From assembly GCF_003369915.1 (NCBI RefSeq), contig NW_022881614.1, positions 17,958,336-18,022,335 of the forward strand: DNA of 64,000 nt. The letters run 5' to 3'. The DNA comes from Drosophila miranda. Lineage: Eukaryota; Arthropoda; Insecta; Diptera; Drosophilidae. The notes beneath the pieces are model-generated. The model worked only from the letters and a program-made list of their open reading frames with translations. It was not told where the DNA came from and made no database searches. Both the position numbers and the translations under genes were made by a program. Of the stretch, positions 31,485 to 42,550 are shown piece after piece (the stretch's first letter is position 1; each line of letters opens with the position of its first letter).

Positions 31485-34400
31485 TTAAGGGCAGTCCCAT
31501 CCGGTGGCTTGGATGTATTTGGACAAGGTCCCTGGTTTGATTACGGACAGGTCCGAAATGTCCGTGAGGAAAGCGGCCCCGAGAATACGAAGACGACGAT
31601 TTCCAAGGGCCGGGCAGTGGCAGAAGAAGTGGGGGACCGATTCCTCCTCCTCCTCGTCGCGACAACTCCTGCAGAAGTCGTTATGAGGGATAGGCTCGAT
31701 ATTGAGCCTAGAGCTTTGATAGCTGCTTGGCTGTCCGAGAAGACGCACACTAAGTGCGTATCTAGAAGTAGTTTGGAGACGATCGAAATGGCCTCCTTGA
31801 TGGCTTCAACCTCCGCTTGGAACACACTACAGTGATCCGGGAGCCTGAAGCAATGACTGATGTTCAGCTCGCTGCAGTAGACTCCGCCTCCCACGCGGCC
31901 GTCTAGCTTTGAGCCATCAGTGTAGAAGTGGACCGCATTTGCAGGTCCTGGTTCGCCCATCTCCCAGTCCTCCCTAGATGGGATTGATACCTGGAAGGGC
32001 GTCGAGAGGTGATCACTGGGGATACAGTAATCTGTCCTCTCTGTCCGAGTGCCCAACCGCGGATGCTTTCCACAGTCTGGCTTCTCTCATTCTGAGGGCG
32101 GAAAGTGTTGCCACCTTCTTTCCCATGAGATCCAACGAGAGGTCCAGCACAGTATCCAGGGCTTCCCCTGGAGTAGTGCGTAGCCCGCCAGTTATGCATA
32201 GCTCTGCCATGCGTTGAACTCTGCTGAGTTTATTGAGGCATGTCCTTCTGTCCAAGGCTGGCCACCATACCACCACTCCATAGAGCATGATTGGTCGTAT
32301 GATGGCGGTGTAGAGCCACCGAACTATATAGGGGGTCATTCCCCATTTTAGTCCGATGGCTTTCCAGTAAGTATAGAGGGCCACTGTGGCCTTCTTTACT
32401 CTATCCTCTATGCTCGATTTCCAATCGAGCTTTCTATCGGGGATTAGGCCAAGATACTTGGCGTTGTTGCTGAAGACTAGCGTTTCCCCACATAGTCTTG
32501 GGGGAATCAGTACCGGAACTTTGTACTTCCTAGTGAAAAGCACCAGTTCCGTTTTAGACGGGTTGACGCCTAACCCGCATTTGTCTGCCCATTTCGACAT
32601 TTTCGTGAGAGTTCTTGTCATGCACTCACACAACGTCTGCGGAAATTTTCCGGAGAATGCTATGGCAACATCGTCCGCGTACGCCACCACACGGCAGCCA
32701 ACCCCCTCTATCTCCCGCAGCAGTGTGTTCACTGCCACGTTCCATAGGAGGGGCGAGAGGACTCCGCCCTGCGGTGTGCCTCTGCTGACAAATCTGGTAC
32801 ACGTTGACGTCCCCAGTGATGCCTCAACCGTCCTGCATTGTAGCATCTGATCGATCAGGCTCACCGTCCTGGAGTCAACGCCCAGATCCGTCAGTGCGCC
32901 CGTGATGGCGATCGGAAGGATGTTGTTAAACGCGCCTTCTATGTCGAGGAAGGCTACTAGGGTGTACTCCTTAAAATTAAGGAACGCTTCGATGATCGAT
33001 GTGATCGAGTGTAGGGCCGTTTCGGTGGATCTTCCCTTCCGATAGGCATGCTGGGAGTCTGAGATCAGACTGGACGGAATGCACGCCGTTAGATGCAGCC
33101 CCAGGAGCCGCTCCATCGCCTTTAGAAGAAAAGACGATAGACTTATGGGTCTGAAATCTTTTGGGACAGTGTGCGAGGGCTTGCCTGCCTTGGGTATGAA
33201 TACGACTTTGGTCTGAAGCCAGGTGTCAGGAATACACCCGTGGTAGAAGATTCCCTCGTATATTATTTTGAGCCAGTTAATGGCTTTATGTCCCGCGTGA
33301 ATAAGTTGGGCAGGGAAAATGCCGTCTGGCCCCGCGGACTTGTAGGGTTTAAAGCTGTCTATCGCCCAGGAAATGTTCTCCTGGCTTAGCAGTCTCAGGA
33401 TGGCATTTGAGGCGACAGAAGGAAGCGCGAGGTAGTTGGGTCTGTTTTCATCGCAGCCAGGGAAGTGGGTATTTAGGAGAAGATTTAGCGACTCCTCGCT
33501 GGACGTAGTCCACGACTGGTCGGTGTTCTTCAAGTAGCCCAAGGTGGGTGCTGTCTTCGAGAGAACTCTGCGCAAGCGTGAGGCTTCTGAGTTACTCTCG
33601 ATTTCGCTGCAGAACTTACGCCAGGAGGCGCGTTTGGCTTTTCTAAGTTCTTTGTTGTAGGTTGACAACTGGCCTTGTATTCGGCCCAGTTTTGCTCAAC
33701 GTTTTCAGCCTTAGCTTTATTGAAGAGTCTCCGGGAGGCTTTCCGGAGTTCACCCAGTTTCGGATTCCACCATTCAGGTTTCTTCAGGCCTCTGTTCTTG
33801 CCAGAGGAGCATGCTTTGTCGAGCGCCTTATTGCAGGCGTCGGTAAAGATCTTAAGAAGACGAGTCGTGGCCTCCGTGGAGAACTCCTCCTCAGATGGGG
33901 GCTCAGGGAGAACACGACAGAGGTAATCAGAGTACCGAGTCCAGTTTGTCCGCCTGATGTTCCGGAATCGGACTGGCTTCGGTACTGAGAAGGAGAAGAC
34001 AGTTTCCACGTACCTGTGGTCCGAGAAGGAGTGCTCTTCCAGGACTCTCCAGGATACAATGTTACGCTGTATCTCATGAGAGGCAAGCGTGAGGTCCAGG
34101 ACCTCCTTGCGGTTTTTAATGATAAAGGTGGGATCACTACCCCGGTTTAATAAGACCATCTGAGTGGTCAGTAAGTAACTGAAAGGGTACTCACCCCTTT
34201 CGTTTGTGTCAGTGCTTCCCCACTGACAGTGATGTGCATTGGCATCGCACCCCACAATTAGGCCGATGTCCTTGGCCGAGCAGTCTGCGATTATAGCCCG
34301 GAGAGGCGCGTGTGGAGGGGGGTCTGGTTGTTCATGCCCCATGTATGCGGAGCAGATCCTCAGTGAGCGCTCCTGGCCTTCGAGGCTCACTGCGGTGTGG

Positions 34401-34654
34401 TCTTCATTGCTGAAATTTGGGAGCAAAAATAAGTGCAACTCTCTTTTTGCAAGAATGCAGGTACGAATTTTACCTGCGGTTTCAGCTACATATAGCTTGT
34501 AGTCAGAAGTCCTCAGACCGGAGACCCTGTTTCCGAGGATCCAGGGCTCCTGAATGAGGACTATGTCGGCTCCACCCTTGGCCAGGTGGAGCAGTAGAGC
34601 AGCGCATGCTGCCTTACAATGGTGGAGGTTTATCTGCAGGAGCGTCAACGACAT
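31485..34654 (-). pseudogene. LINE B2 ORF2, broken
   Basis: ATG at 34654. The endonuclease is complete (IQEPW, CDANAHHCQW, SDHRY). A two-base loss near 33667 shifts the frame in the linker. The RT part then runs open (FIPKAGKP, GTPQGGVLSPLLW, AYADDVAIAFSG) until a break near 32045, in the sequence GHSDREDRL. RNase H begins (FYTDGSK, QAEVEAIKEA, SDSQAA), but the segment with its last catalytic Asp and the following linker is deleted, joining LGSIS directly to the C-terminal zinc region. Confidence 0.85.
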
Positions 34655-36056
34655 TCCTGAGGCTCGCCTCCCCCATTGTTGCTTCTAGATCGCTGTCAGG
34701 GGACTCCGGCTCCTCCCCGACAACGATGTGGCTGAGACCTCTGGCTAGGTCGCTCTCGTCGAACGCGTAGTCGTCCAAGATGTCGTCCGACATCATGGAC
34801 GCCGCATCCGACGCCGGGTTGTCTTCCTCGCACGAGGCCCCCTCTTTCGGGATCTCCGGCAGCTCCGGGTCTGGCTCGACCTCCGCTTGCCTGCCCTTGC
34901 GATCGGACTTGTAAGTGGATGTGGTGACCTTCTTGTAGCCATAATCCAATACACCGTCCGACTTTGCGAGGAGATCAATCGATTCCTCATTTAGGACGAG
35001 GATAATCTGGCGCCTCTGCCCTTGGATATCCTCCACCTTTGCCACCTTCCAATCGGCTGTAGGAAGGTGGGGGTTGCAGACCTGCAGTAACCTGAGGATC
35101 TTCTCAGGCTCTGCAGGCTTAGCCGAGACCCACGCTCTGGCTCTCGGGCGACTAGGGACATCTTCCCACTTCACGGCCTCCAGTTTCGCCCCTGGATAGA
35201 CCTCTTTTAGGGCCGCCACCGCCTTCATGTAGAGGGCCGCAGAGCGAGCGTCTTGGCGGGCGATGGCTTTCACCCTGCCTTGATGCCACCCTGCGTCCTC
35301 ACACTTTGGCGGTGGTCCGCCGTTCTCCTCCAGTTCCAGTAGGAACCGGTCCTGGAGCTCGTTCTTCACCAGGTGCCACTTATCGCGAGGGACATGGCCG
35401 TCCTCAGCGCCCCTGTCCAGGACACCGATCAGGGTGTTGCCCCTCGCCACCTCAGCGAACGACCGGTTCGTGAGGTGGGTCTTCACCAGCTTGGCTTGCT
35501 GGGCTTGGCCTGGCTGATTTGCGGGGTCCTCCGCTGAGCGTTGCCGCTTGTTGGGGGCCTTGGCTGCGCCCTTTCCGGCTTTGGCTGGCTGGAACAGTGG
35601 AAGGATTGAGCAGGCCCACAGCCTCTGCTCCTTTCCTTCAGCTGACGCCTTGAAGTTCGGGTCTTCGTTGGACAGGATGAAAGCCGCTCGTCTCCTGTCC
35701 TGGTACGACGGCTTTCCTCCCCGTGGTGCAGAGACGCTGCCCGCCGGGGCTCCCATGGGTTCTTCGGTCCTGGTGCGCTTACCAGCCGCGATTACGCTCT
35801 GCTTGGCAGCCACCCCGGTATCTGCTTCGCCCTTGGAGCCACCCGACTTGGAAGGACCCGATTGGGTTTTCGGGCCCCCCCTCGCTGCGGCTGCTGCCTG
35901 AAGACGGTGGACCGACTCAGTCTCCTTCCCCGTCTTCTTTGGACCCGGTTTCCCAGGCGCTGGGGCAGAGGGATTGGCTTGTCCCTCCGGGACTTTAAGA
36001 GGAGTACCGAGCTCCTTTGCGTCTTTGTTGGTTTTTATATATTTATTATTTGGCAT
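34614..36056 (-). CDS. LINE B2 ORF1 protein, 480 aa, intact
   Basis: ATG at 36056 (MPNNKYIKTNKDAKE); a GTG four codons upstream is less likely. The Lys/Pro/Ala-rich N-terminus runs to about 150. A basic segment KLVKTHLTNRSFAEVARG follows, then a DUF4780-like fold (TLIGVLDRGAEDG, DKWHLVKNELQDRFL, AKLEAVKWEDVPSRPRA, TADWKVAKVEDIQGQRRQ) and an acidic tail. Ends 41 nt inside ORF2. The likely role is RNA binding in the LINE RNP; no zinc knuckle. Confidence 0.8.
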   Translation of the reverse strand: MPNNKYIKTNKDAKELGTPLKVPEGQANPSAPAPGKPGPKKTGKETESVHRLQAAAAARGGPKTQSGPSKSGGSKGEADTGVAAKQSVIAAGKRTRTEEPMGAPAGSVSAPRGGKPSYQDRRRAAFILSNEDPNFKASAEGKEQRLWACSILPLFQPAKAGKGAAKAPNKRQRSAEDPANQPGQAQQAKLVKTHLTNRSFAEVARGNTLIGVLDRGAEDGHVPRDKWHLVKNELQDRFLLELEENGGPPPKCEDAGWHQGRVKAIARQDARSAALYMKAVAALKEVYPGAKLEAVKWEDVPSRPRARAWVSAKPAEPEKILRLLQVCNPHLPTADWKVAKVEDIQGQRRQIILVLNEESIDLLAKSDGVLDYGYKKVTTSTYKSDRKGRQAEVEPDPELPEIPKEGASCEEDNPASDAASMMSDDILDDYAFDESDLARGLSHIVVGEEPESPDSDLEATMGEASLRNVVDAPADKPPPL

Positions 36057-36545
36057 AGAAGTTCCCACGAGTAGGCGGGAAGGGGATGGTCACCCGAGGC
36101 ATAGCCCGCTTGCTCCGGGAAGCCTGATTTAAACTGGAGGTCGGCAGGTATCCAGAGTCCGCATATTAGCGACCGGGCACCCCCCCGGCCATGCATCCCT
36201 CGGCATATAACAGTGTCACCTTGGATTGGGGTAATTTTACTGAGAGTTTTCTTCTCTCCGCCCGACTACCATTCGCCAGCATCCTAGCAGAGACATGACC
36301 GTGCTAGGACCTGTTTCCAGCCGCCCTCACGGGAAGAGTATAGTCGCACTTCCGCCGGTGTGTACAGTTACGGCGGGTGCCGGTTCGCTCGTGCCCACCT
36401 GTATCCTATGACGCGGAGCACAGTCGCCTTGGATCCAGGGCAAGCCATGAACCCGAGGCGCCTGTGCCCCGTTCCGAGTCTACAGTTGTGACGAGCCGAC
36501 CCGACATCCGTTTATCCCCCTGTAGCACCCGACGGCTGACGGCCT
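36057..36545 (-). promoter_or_regulatory. LINE B2 5' UTR
   Basis: Non-coding and GC-rich, nearly the same as 20059-20545. Its outermost bases AGGCCG are absent from copy 3. Confidence 0.6.
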
Positions 36546-36762
36546 AGGAAGGCCTTATTTTCAAAAGAATTTTTGTGTTGAGCTAAGCAAGACTCACACT
36601 TTTTATAGTCAATTCCCCAGCATGAAAACCCAATAGGCAGCCTACTTAATCGTTACAATACATAGTAAGCCTGACCAAAAAAGTCAGTGGACGGCTGCCT
36701 CGCCCCAACAGATTTTATTTCTCCCGTAAAATACGAGTAAGGTGAAACTTACAAATTAAATC

Positions 36763-37060
36763 ATGATTTACGGCATGCTGGTGACACTCTCGACGGCAAT
36801 CTATACTACGGTGGCCACCCTTTGGCAGGTTCAACGTGAGTGTAGAAAGTGGAAAGATGATTTGGTTCGAGCGTATGAGCTGTATGACTGATCCCACAGA
36901 GACCCTAATCAATTGGATGATGTCGTTTAGTCTTTTCATTTTGGGTCTGTTCTGCAAGCCGTATTTGATAGTTCCCCTGTTGGCAGCTGGGTTCTTCATG
37001 GTGCGCCGGATCTTGCTGCGGCGGGCAAAGCGGACCCAAGCCTGGAAATCGCCGGGTAAC
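36763..37060 (+). pseudogene. Array membrane-protein gene, copy 9, split by the CR1-like LINE
   Basis: Exon 1 is 36763-36835. The intron (36836-36899) is nine bases shorter than usual but keeps GTGAGT and CCCACAG. Exon 2 is interrupted after GCCGGGTAAC at 37060 by the CR1-like LINE; the rest resumes at 41576 and ends TAG at 41675-41677. Confidence 0.8.
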
Positions 37061-37640
37061 ATTCGCTTCTAGCTCTTGCTTAAGCCGGTTGTGTTTTTTT
37101 CTTGCTCCCGCATTCTCCGCCCTTTGCCTAAATATCATACAACATTGTTGTGTCTTTGTTTTGATTTATTATCGCATCTCTTTAATTTGATTCTACTTTG
37201 TGTTAACCACCAGTGTTTTGTTTGTAAACAAGTGTTAAATATAAATTCAATATTGCAACGTAACACATCGGACTCGTGCAGGCAATTTGTTATTGTTTTT
37301 TGCCCAGTCTGCTTTTCGTTATCGCTTCTTCGGTGTGCACTGTTCTCGCGCATCAGCGTTTGCATCGCCCACACTCTCTCGTGAGCATACGCGGGCTTCT
37401 CGCATTGTTGCTCTCACTCTCTCTGGATTGCCTCACTCTCCCTCTCTGTGGACTTTTCTTTTGTGTCTCTGCTTTGGTGAGTTTACTGCTCGTTTTCTGC
37501 ACTTCGTTGGATCATCTGCTTTGAATTATTGCCGCTGCAGCTGATTGTCTGGCTCGCTCTGCTGTCTGCTCTCCTACTTTACCTGCGATCTCACTCCGTT
37601 CTCTTATTATTCGTGCACAGTGATTCTACTGCTGTCAATA
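37061..37640 (+). promoter_or_regulatory. CR1-like LINE 5' UTR
   Basis: 580 nt rich in T and C (CTCTCACTCTCTCTGG-type runs near 37410-37450), with no convincing frame. It ends at the ORF1 ATG (37641). Confidence 0.5.
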
Positions 37641-38662
37641 ATGGCAATCGTTTGTAGTGCAAAGAAATGTGAATTCGGTGGTGTTATCATTGGTGATTCA
37701 TTTCTTAGCTGCTGGCTGTGCGCCACTTTTGCCCACATAAAATGTGCTGGTGGTGGAAATTTTGGCCGGCTGAATAATCTGATCTGATTGAGGCCGAAAT
37801 GCGCACATTTATGAGACAGACTCGAACTGGGTTTCTGGATGTCCGGAAACAATTTGTGGCTCTCAACGAGAAATTTCTTGCCCTTGAATCACAGTTTCTT
37901 GGGCTCAAACTCTTGAGCGAATCGCCTAGACGGAAAATTCCGCATAATGATACCAATCTCTTGCAACCTAATCCGATTGGTACGCCTGCCTCCCACCTTC
38001 ATCCATCGGAAGCATTTCCGTGTAGGCATGCCACGCCGTTGTCTGTAAATCCGCCAACGGTGGCTCCGGAGTTCTTTACACCGAGCAATGTGCTTCCTTC
38101 GAGCACCCAACTCCCCAACAGCATCAATCCCATCCCTGCAGTTTCTGTGGCCGTCACTTCTGACGCGGTGAGTGCTCCTAGTGCGGGTGTGCTGGTTGCT
38201 GACGACGTCTTGCCAATTTTTGCTCCAATTCCTGCTCCAATTCCTGCTGCAATTCCTACTCCAATTCCTGCTACAGCCATTGCTGCCAATTCCTCTGCCC
38301 TTGTACCGAGGTCTCTTTTAGGTGTGGCTCCACCATCTCGATCTCGCTCGGGACTTCAACTTAAAGCAGTGGTCCCTCGGAAAGCAATATTTGTTTCTCG
38401 TCTTATTCCTGAGGCTACAACGGAGGATGTTAAACAACATCTTGCCACTAAACTTAACACTTCGCCTGTTGATATAGTTGTGACTAAATTTTCATTTAAA
38501 CATAAGCGCAACATATCATCATTTAAAATTCTTCTCCCTGATTCTTTACTATCCTGTTCTCTAGAACCGTCAATATGGCCTGAGCATACAATTGTGCATG
38601 AGTTCCTTCTCAAAGATTCGAACTCGAATCCAAGAATTACCGAACATGCTCCAAAAAACTGA
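37641..38662 (+). pseudogene. CR1-like LINE ORF1, frameshifted by a 5-bp duplication
   Basis: ATG at 37641 opens a Cys/His finger of PHD-like spacing (CSAKKCEFGG, then CWLCATFAHIKC). The frame ends at a TGA in the sequence CTGATCTGAT (about 37777-37786), where a tandem CTGAT duplication shifts it. The downstream frame (37799-38662) then runs open. It is Pro/Ala/Ser-rich, with repeated IPAPIPA-type units at about 38216-38275 and an RRM-like or esterase-free C-terminal segment (VSRLIPEATTEDVKQHL) of the kind seen in LINE ORF1 proteins. It stops at TGA overlapping the ORF2 ATG (TGATG). Confidence 0.75.
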
Positions 38663-41499
38663 TGTACTATTTTTCCATGCACTATCAGAACGTTCGCAGT
38701 TTGCTGGGAAAGTTGCGTCAAATTCATACTAATAGCGCGTCCTTTGATTTCGATGCCATCGCGTTTACCGAAACCTGGCTTAACTCCTCTGTCAATGATC
38801 ACGAAATTTTCATTGATAGTTACACTATTTATAGAATGGACCGCCCATCTTTTGCAGGTGGGGTTCTTATTGCCGTTAAATCTGTTTTCTCATCTGAGTT
38901 ATTCCCATTCAATAACATTCATGGAATTGAATTTGTTGCAGTCAAAGTTCGTGTTGGCTCCGCATTTTTCTATTTAACCTGCTCTTACATTCCTCCCAGG
39001 TCTGATGCTGAGCTTTACTTACACCACCTTTCAGCAATTAATAATGTTGTTTCTACATTAGGGTGCAATGATCGAATTATTGTCATGGGGGACTTTAACC
39101 TCCCATTTCTTTCTTGGCTGCCTTGTAATGACGCTAACCTGTTGTTTCCCAATTGCCATAATGACTTTATCAATGGGCTAACGGATATTTCCCTTGTCCA
39201 AATTAATGCCGTTAAAAACATTAGGGACAGACTTCTTGACCTCGTTTTTGTTAACGATGGTTCTCTTGCTACTGTATCTAGAGCAAGCCCAATATCTCTC
39301 CCTGAAGATCCTTACCATCCAACTTTGTTGATATCACTGGAGTGTACACAATCTGGAGGTGCTGACAGTTCCATGGCTCCTTGTCACATAAAGTGTTTTC
39401 GCAAAACAAACTTTATTGATTTAGATCTACATCTCTCGCGTGTTGATTGGTCGTTTCTTTATTCATTACCGAACATAGATGCAACTGTTAACTCGTTTTA
39501 TAGTTCTATTTACTCCGCCCTTAATACGTTTGTTCCAGATATCACTGTACCTGTATCGTCCAAGCCTCCCTGGTTCTCCAAGTATTTGTCATACTTAAAA
39601 AATAATAAATCCCGGCTCTATAAAAAGTACCAGAAGTCGGGCTCCACGTTGGCCTTAGCTCTATACTCCTCCGCTCGCTCTCTGTTCCTTGCCGTCAATA
39701 GTCAGTGTTATAATCATTACCTTTCACAATGTAGTAGTAATTTTCGTAGTGATCCTAAAAAATTCTATTCGTTTGATAATTCTAAGCGCAAGTCAAACGT
39801 TTTTCCTCCGTCCCTTCATTACCAGAACAAAACAGAAGCTTCTGCTGTTGGTATTGCAAATTTATTCGCTAACTTTTTCCAAACAACGTACTCGTCTCAT
39901 ATTTACAACGCATCCACTCCGTATCCGTACCAGCTACCTCAAGCTAACAGTATTTTTCTGCCCTTTTTCGAGGAAAGCGTTGTTCTTGAAGGTTTGTCAT
40001 CTATGGACATATCGTTTTCTGCGGGTCCAGATAAGGTACCAAGTTGCATCTTAAAACACTGTGCCCAGTCCCTTTGCAAACCCTTGACCTTTCTCTTCAA
40101 CCTCTCCTTGGCACAGTCTTGTCTCCCAGTAATTTGGAATGAGTCCTACATCATTCCGCTTCACAAAAAAGGTTCAAGATCAAACATTGAAAACTATCGT
40201 GGTATCGCAAAGCTTTCCGCCATCCCGAAGCTTCTTGAGTTCCTGGTCACCCGGCAACTGCAACATCTTTGTTGCAGCTTGATATCTCCGTCGCAACACG
40301 GTTTTTTCAGACATCGTTCAACATCGACTAACCTTCTTGAGTTTTCTAACCTAATCCACCGTGGTTTTCAAATTGGTTTGCAGACGGATGTTGTTTTTAC
40401 GGACTTCAGCAAGGCATTCGATTCTGTGAACCATGCTCTGCTTATTCAAAAGCTCTCTTTATTAGGGTTCCCAACGAATCTTCTAGATTGGATTTTGTCC
40501 TATCTCTCTAACCGTACTCAACGTGTTTTGTTTTCTAACGTGTTGTCAAATACTGTTAATGTTACTTCAGGTGTGCCACAGGGAAGTCATCTGGGCCCGC
40601 TTCTGTTTATTTTATTTGTGAACGACCTTCCTCAAGTTATAACATACTCTACTACACTAATGTATGCTGATGATGTCAAAATCTGTCTTTCTTACTCTGA
40701 TTGGTATTTGCACACACGCCTTCAACTTGATCTAAGTGAACTACTATTGTGGTGTTCAACTAATCTTCTTTTTCTGAACCTTTCCAAATGCAAACTTATG
40801 ACATTTTACCGTCGCGCTCCTCATTTTGTCTCATATGTTCTAGGAAATCATGTCCTTGAGCGAATTTCGAGTTCAAATGACCTCGGAGTCCTTTTTGATC
40901 ATAAGATGTGTTTCAACACCCATATAGCTGCAACTGTAAATAAAGCTAAGGGTGTTTTAGCGTTCATCAAGCGTTGGTCCAAGGAGTTTGACGACCCGTA
41001 CGTTACGAAACAATTGTACATCTCGTTAGTACGTCCTATATTGGAGTATTGTTCTTGTGTGTGGAGCCCGCAGTATAAAGAGCAGCAGGCTGTTATTGAA
41101 TCCGTGCAAAAGCAATTTTTAATTTTTGCCCTTCGGAACTTTAACTGGGACTCGGGTAGAATCTTGCCACCCTACCGGTCTAGGCTAAATCTTATTGACC
41201 TGCCATCGTTGCACCATCGCAGAATATGCAATGGCGTAATGTTCGTGCACAAGCTCCTTCTTGGGACTGTTGACTCCCAAACTCTCTTGGGTCAGATTGA
41301 CTTGGCCGTTCCATCCAGACCTACCCGTACTTTTAGGCCTATCCGTCTACCCATATGTAGGTCTAATTATGCTGATCATGAACCTTTTAGGGTTTTATGC
41401 CATAATTATAACTCCCTCTGTCTAACCCTATCCCCTGAACTGTCTCTTAAACTAATTGCATGCAATATTTATAATCATTTAAATTTAGCTAACTTTTAA
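38662..41499 (+). CDS. CR1-like LINE ORF2, 945 aa: endonuclease and reverse transcriptase
   Basis: The ATG overlaps the ORF1 stop by one base (TGATG), consistent with termination-reinitiation. The N-terminal apurinic-type endonuclease has HYQNVRSL, FTETWL and GDFNLPFLSW; the last motif is EDPYHP rather than the common SDH. RT starts near residue 480: IPLHKKGSR, NYRGIAKLS, QHGFFRHRSTSTNLL, DFSKAFDSVNH (motif A), SGVPQGSHLGPLLF, LMYADDVK (catalytic YADD). The thumb and a C-terminal region follow (RPILEYCSCVWSP). No RNase H. Open from end to end, so potentially active. Confidence 0.9.
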   Translation: MYYFSMHYQNVRSLLGKLRQIHTNSASFDFDAIAFTETWLNSSVNDHEIFIDSYTIYRMDRPSFAGGVLIAVKSVFSSELFPFNNIHGIEFVAVKVRVGSAFFYLTCSYIPPRSDAELYLHHLSAINNVVSTLGCNDRIIVMGDFNLPFLSWLPCNDANLLFPNCHNDFINGLTDISLVQINAVKNIRDRLLDLVFVNDGSLATVSRASPISLPEDPYHPTLLISLECTQSGGADSSMAPCHIKCFRKTNFIDLDLHLSRVDWSFLYSLPNIDATVNSFYSSIYSALNTFVPDITVPVSSKPPWFSKYLSYLKNNKSRLYKKYQKSGSTLALALYSSARSLFLAVNSQCYNHYLSQCSSNFRSDPKKFYSFDNSKRKSNVFPPSLHYQNKTEASAVGIANLFANFFQTTYSSHIYNASTPYPYQLPQANSIFLPFFEESVVLEGLSSMDISFSAGPDKVPSCILKHCAQSLCKPLTFLFNLSLAQSCLPVIWNESYIIPLHKKGSRSNIENYRGIAKLSAIPKLLEFLVTRQLQHLCCSLISPSQHGFFRHRSTSTNLLEFSNLIHRGFQIGLQTDVVFTDFSKAFDSVNHALLIQKLSLLGFPTNLLDWILSYLSNRTQRVLFSNVLSNTVNVTSGVPQGSHLGPLLFILFVNDLPQVITYSTTLMYADDVKICLSYSDWYLHTRLQLDLSELLLWCSTNLLFLNLSKCKLMTFYRRAPHFVSYVLGNHVLERISSSNDLGVLFDHKMCFNTHIAATVNKAKGVLAFIKRWSKEFDDPYVTKQLYISLVRPILEYCSCVWSPQYKEQQAVIESVQKQFLIFALRNFNWDSGRILPPYRSRLNLIDLPSLHHRRICNGVMFVHKLLLGTVDSQTLLGQIDLAVPSRPTRTFRPIRLPICRSNYADHEPFRVLCHNYNSLCLTLSPELSLKLIACNIYNHLNLANF

Positions 41500-41852
41500 C
41501 TTATCTTTTTCCGCCTTTAGTAACTAAGTACCATTATTAACAGATAATTTGTTAATTTAATAAATAAATAAATACAACGAGTCTGGGTCGTCCAGGCATT
41601 ACTCCATTAAAACCCCACCATCACGCGACACGGAGAGCTCCCTGCCCAATAGCGTCGGTGACACATCCCAGAAGTAGTCGAGCAACGGATAATCACACGA
41701 TTCACACGGGTTTATAAAACATATAACATACGTCTGAAATACTACATACACATTCCATGAGAACACTCATACATGTGCACGGGTGTGGATGGATCCTAAG
41801 GCTAAAGCAATTAAAAATACCGCACTGTACCATCGTTTCATCCAAAAGAATA

Positions 41853-42176
41853 CTAGGACTTGAGCAGAGTGGGGATGTCTACTTTGCGCAGAGCTTCTCT
41901 TGCTTTGAGGAGCATAGTATTGTGCGGCTGGCCAGTGAGGCCGGCCAAGTGATGCATATACCTGTCAATGTTGCCAACGCTCGGACCGGACGGTTCCAGC
42001 GGAGGCAATGGGACACCATTGAGGGCTGCAACCAGCTTCTGGCGCAGACCCTTCACGTACGCCTCCAGTCACACACTCTCCTCCTTCAGTTCGGCCACCT
42101 CGCCCATCACCTTGGCATAGCCAACATTGGTGTTGTCCACGTGCTGCTCCAGCACCGCATTTAAATGAACTACCTT
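41853..42176 (-). pseudogene. Array coiled-coil frame, copy 10; nonsense in the coiled coil
   Basis: In the middle of the coiled coil the Arg codon CGA is TGA, leaving only the C-terminal ~67 codons open (41853-42056). The neighbouring Asn is Ser, and the GTG first codon has become GTA with a nearby change. Confidence 0.65.
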
Positions 42177-42550
42177 AAATGTACGCTATAATTTAGAATT
42201 TAACCTTTTTGAAACAACCACAACAACACAACTATCAAACAAAACTATTTTCTATTTAAGTTTTAATTTATTTTTGATTAACTTTTTTTTGCTGTTCCTA
42301 AGAAACAAATCCAAAAAACAAAACACATTAAGAAGAAAAAGGCTTAAGTTCATTAACGAAGAAGTAAAACGACGAGACGACCATTTTGTTCAATAATGAA
42401 AGAAGAAACAACAAGTTTTATTTGCTGCAAGAAGACTGTACACATAGATGAATACATATATCATTTTTATTACTTTCGATTTTATTATTATTTTTCTAAC
42501 ACACATACTGCTCCCCTTCGAAGAATATTTTCTATTATTTAGGAAGGCCT

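Larger units (their letters stand above)
31341..36545 (-). mobile_element. LINE B copy 2, full length at both ends, same site and orientation as copy 1
   Basis: The target copy at the left is AGGCAGGCCTT (one change) and at the right AGGAAGGCCT (36546-36555). The 3' tail is AGGTTAGGTTAGGTTA on the plus strand. ORF1 is intact. ORF2 carries several indels, including a roughly 300-nt deletion through RNase H at about 31690. Confidence 0.9.
37061..41575 (+). mobile_element. CR1-like LINE, full length
   Basis: Inserted between GGGTAAC and AACGAG of array exon 2 with a target duplication of at most two bases. The 3' end is a short (AAATA)n tail (TTTAATAAATAAATAAATA) rather than poly(A). It has a 5' UTR of about 580 nt, ORF1 with a Cys/His finger, and an ORF2 of 945 codons with endonuclease and RT but no RNase H. 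ORF1 finger, tail type and tiny target duplication favour the CR1 clade over jockey (inference). ORF2 is intact, the only complete ORF2 among the LINEs here. Confidence 0.85.
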
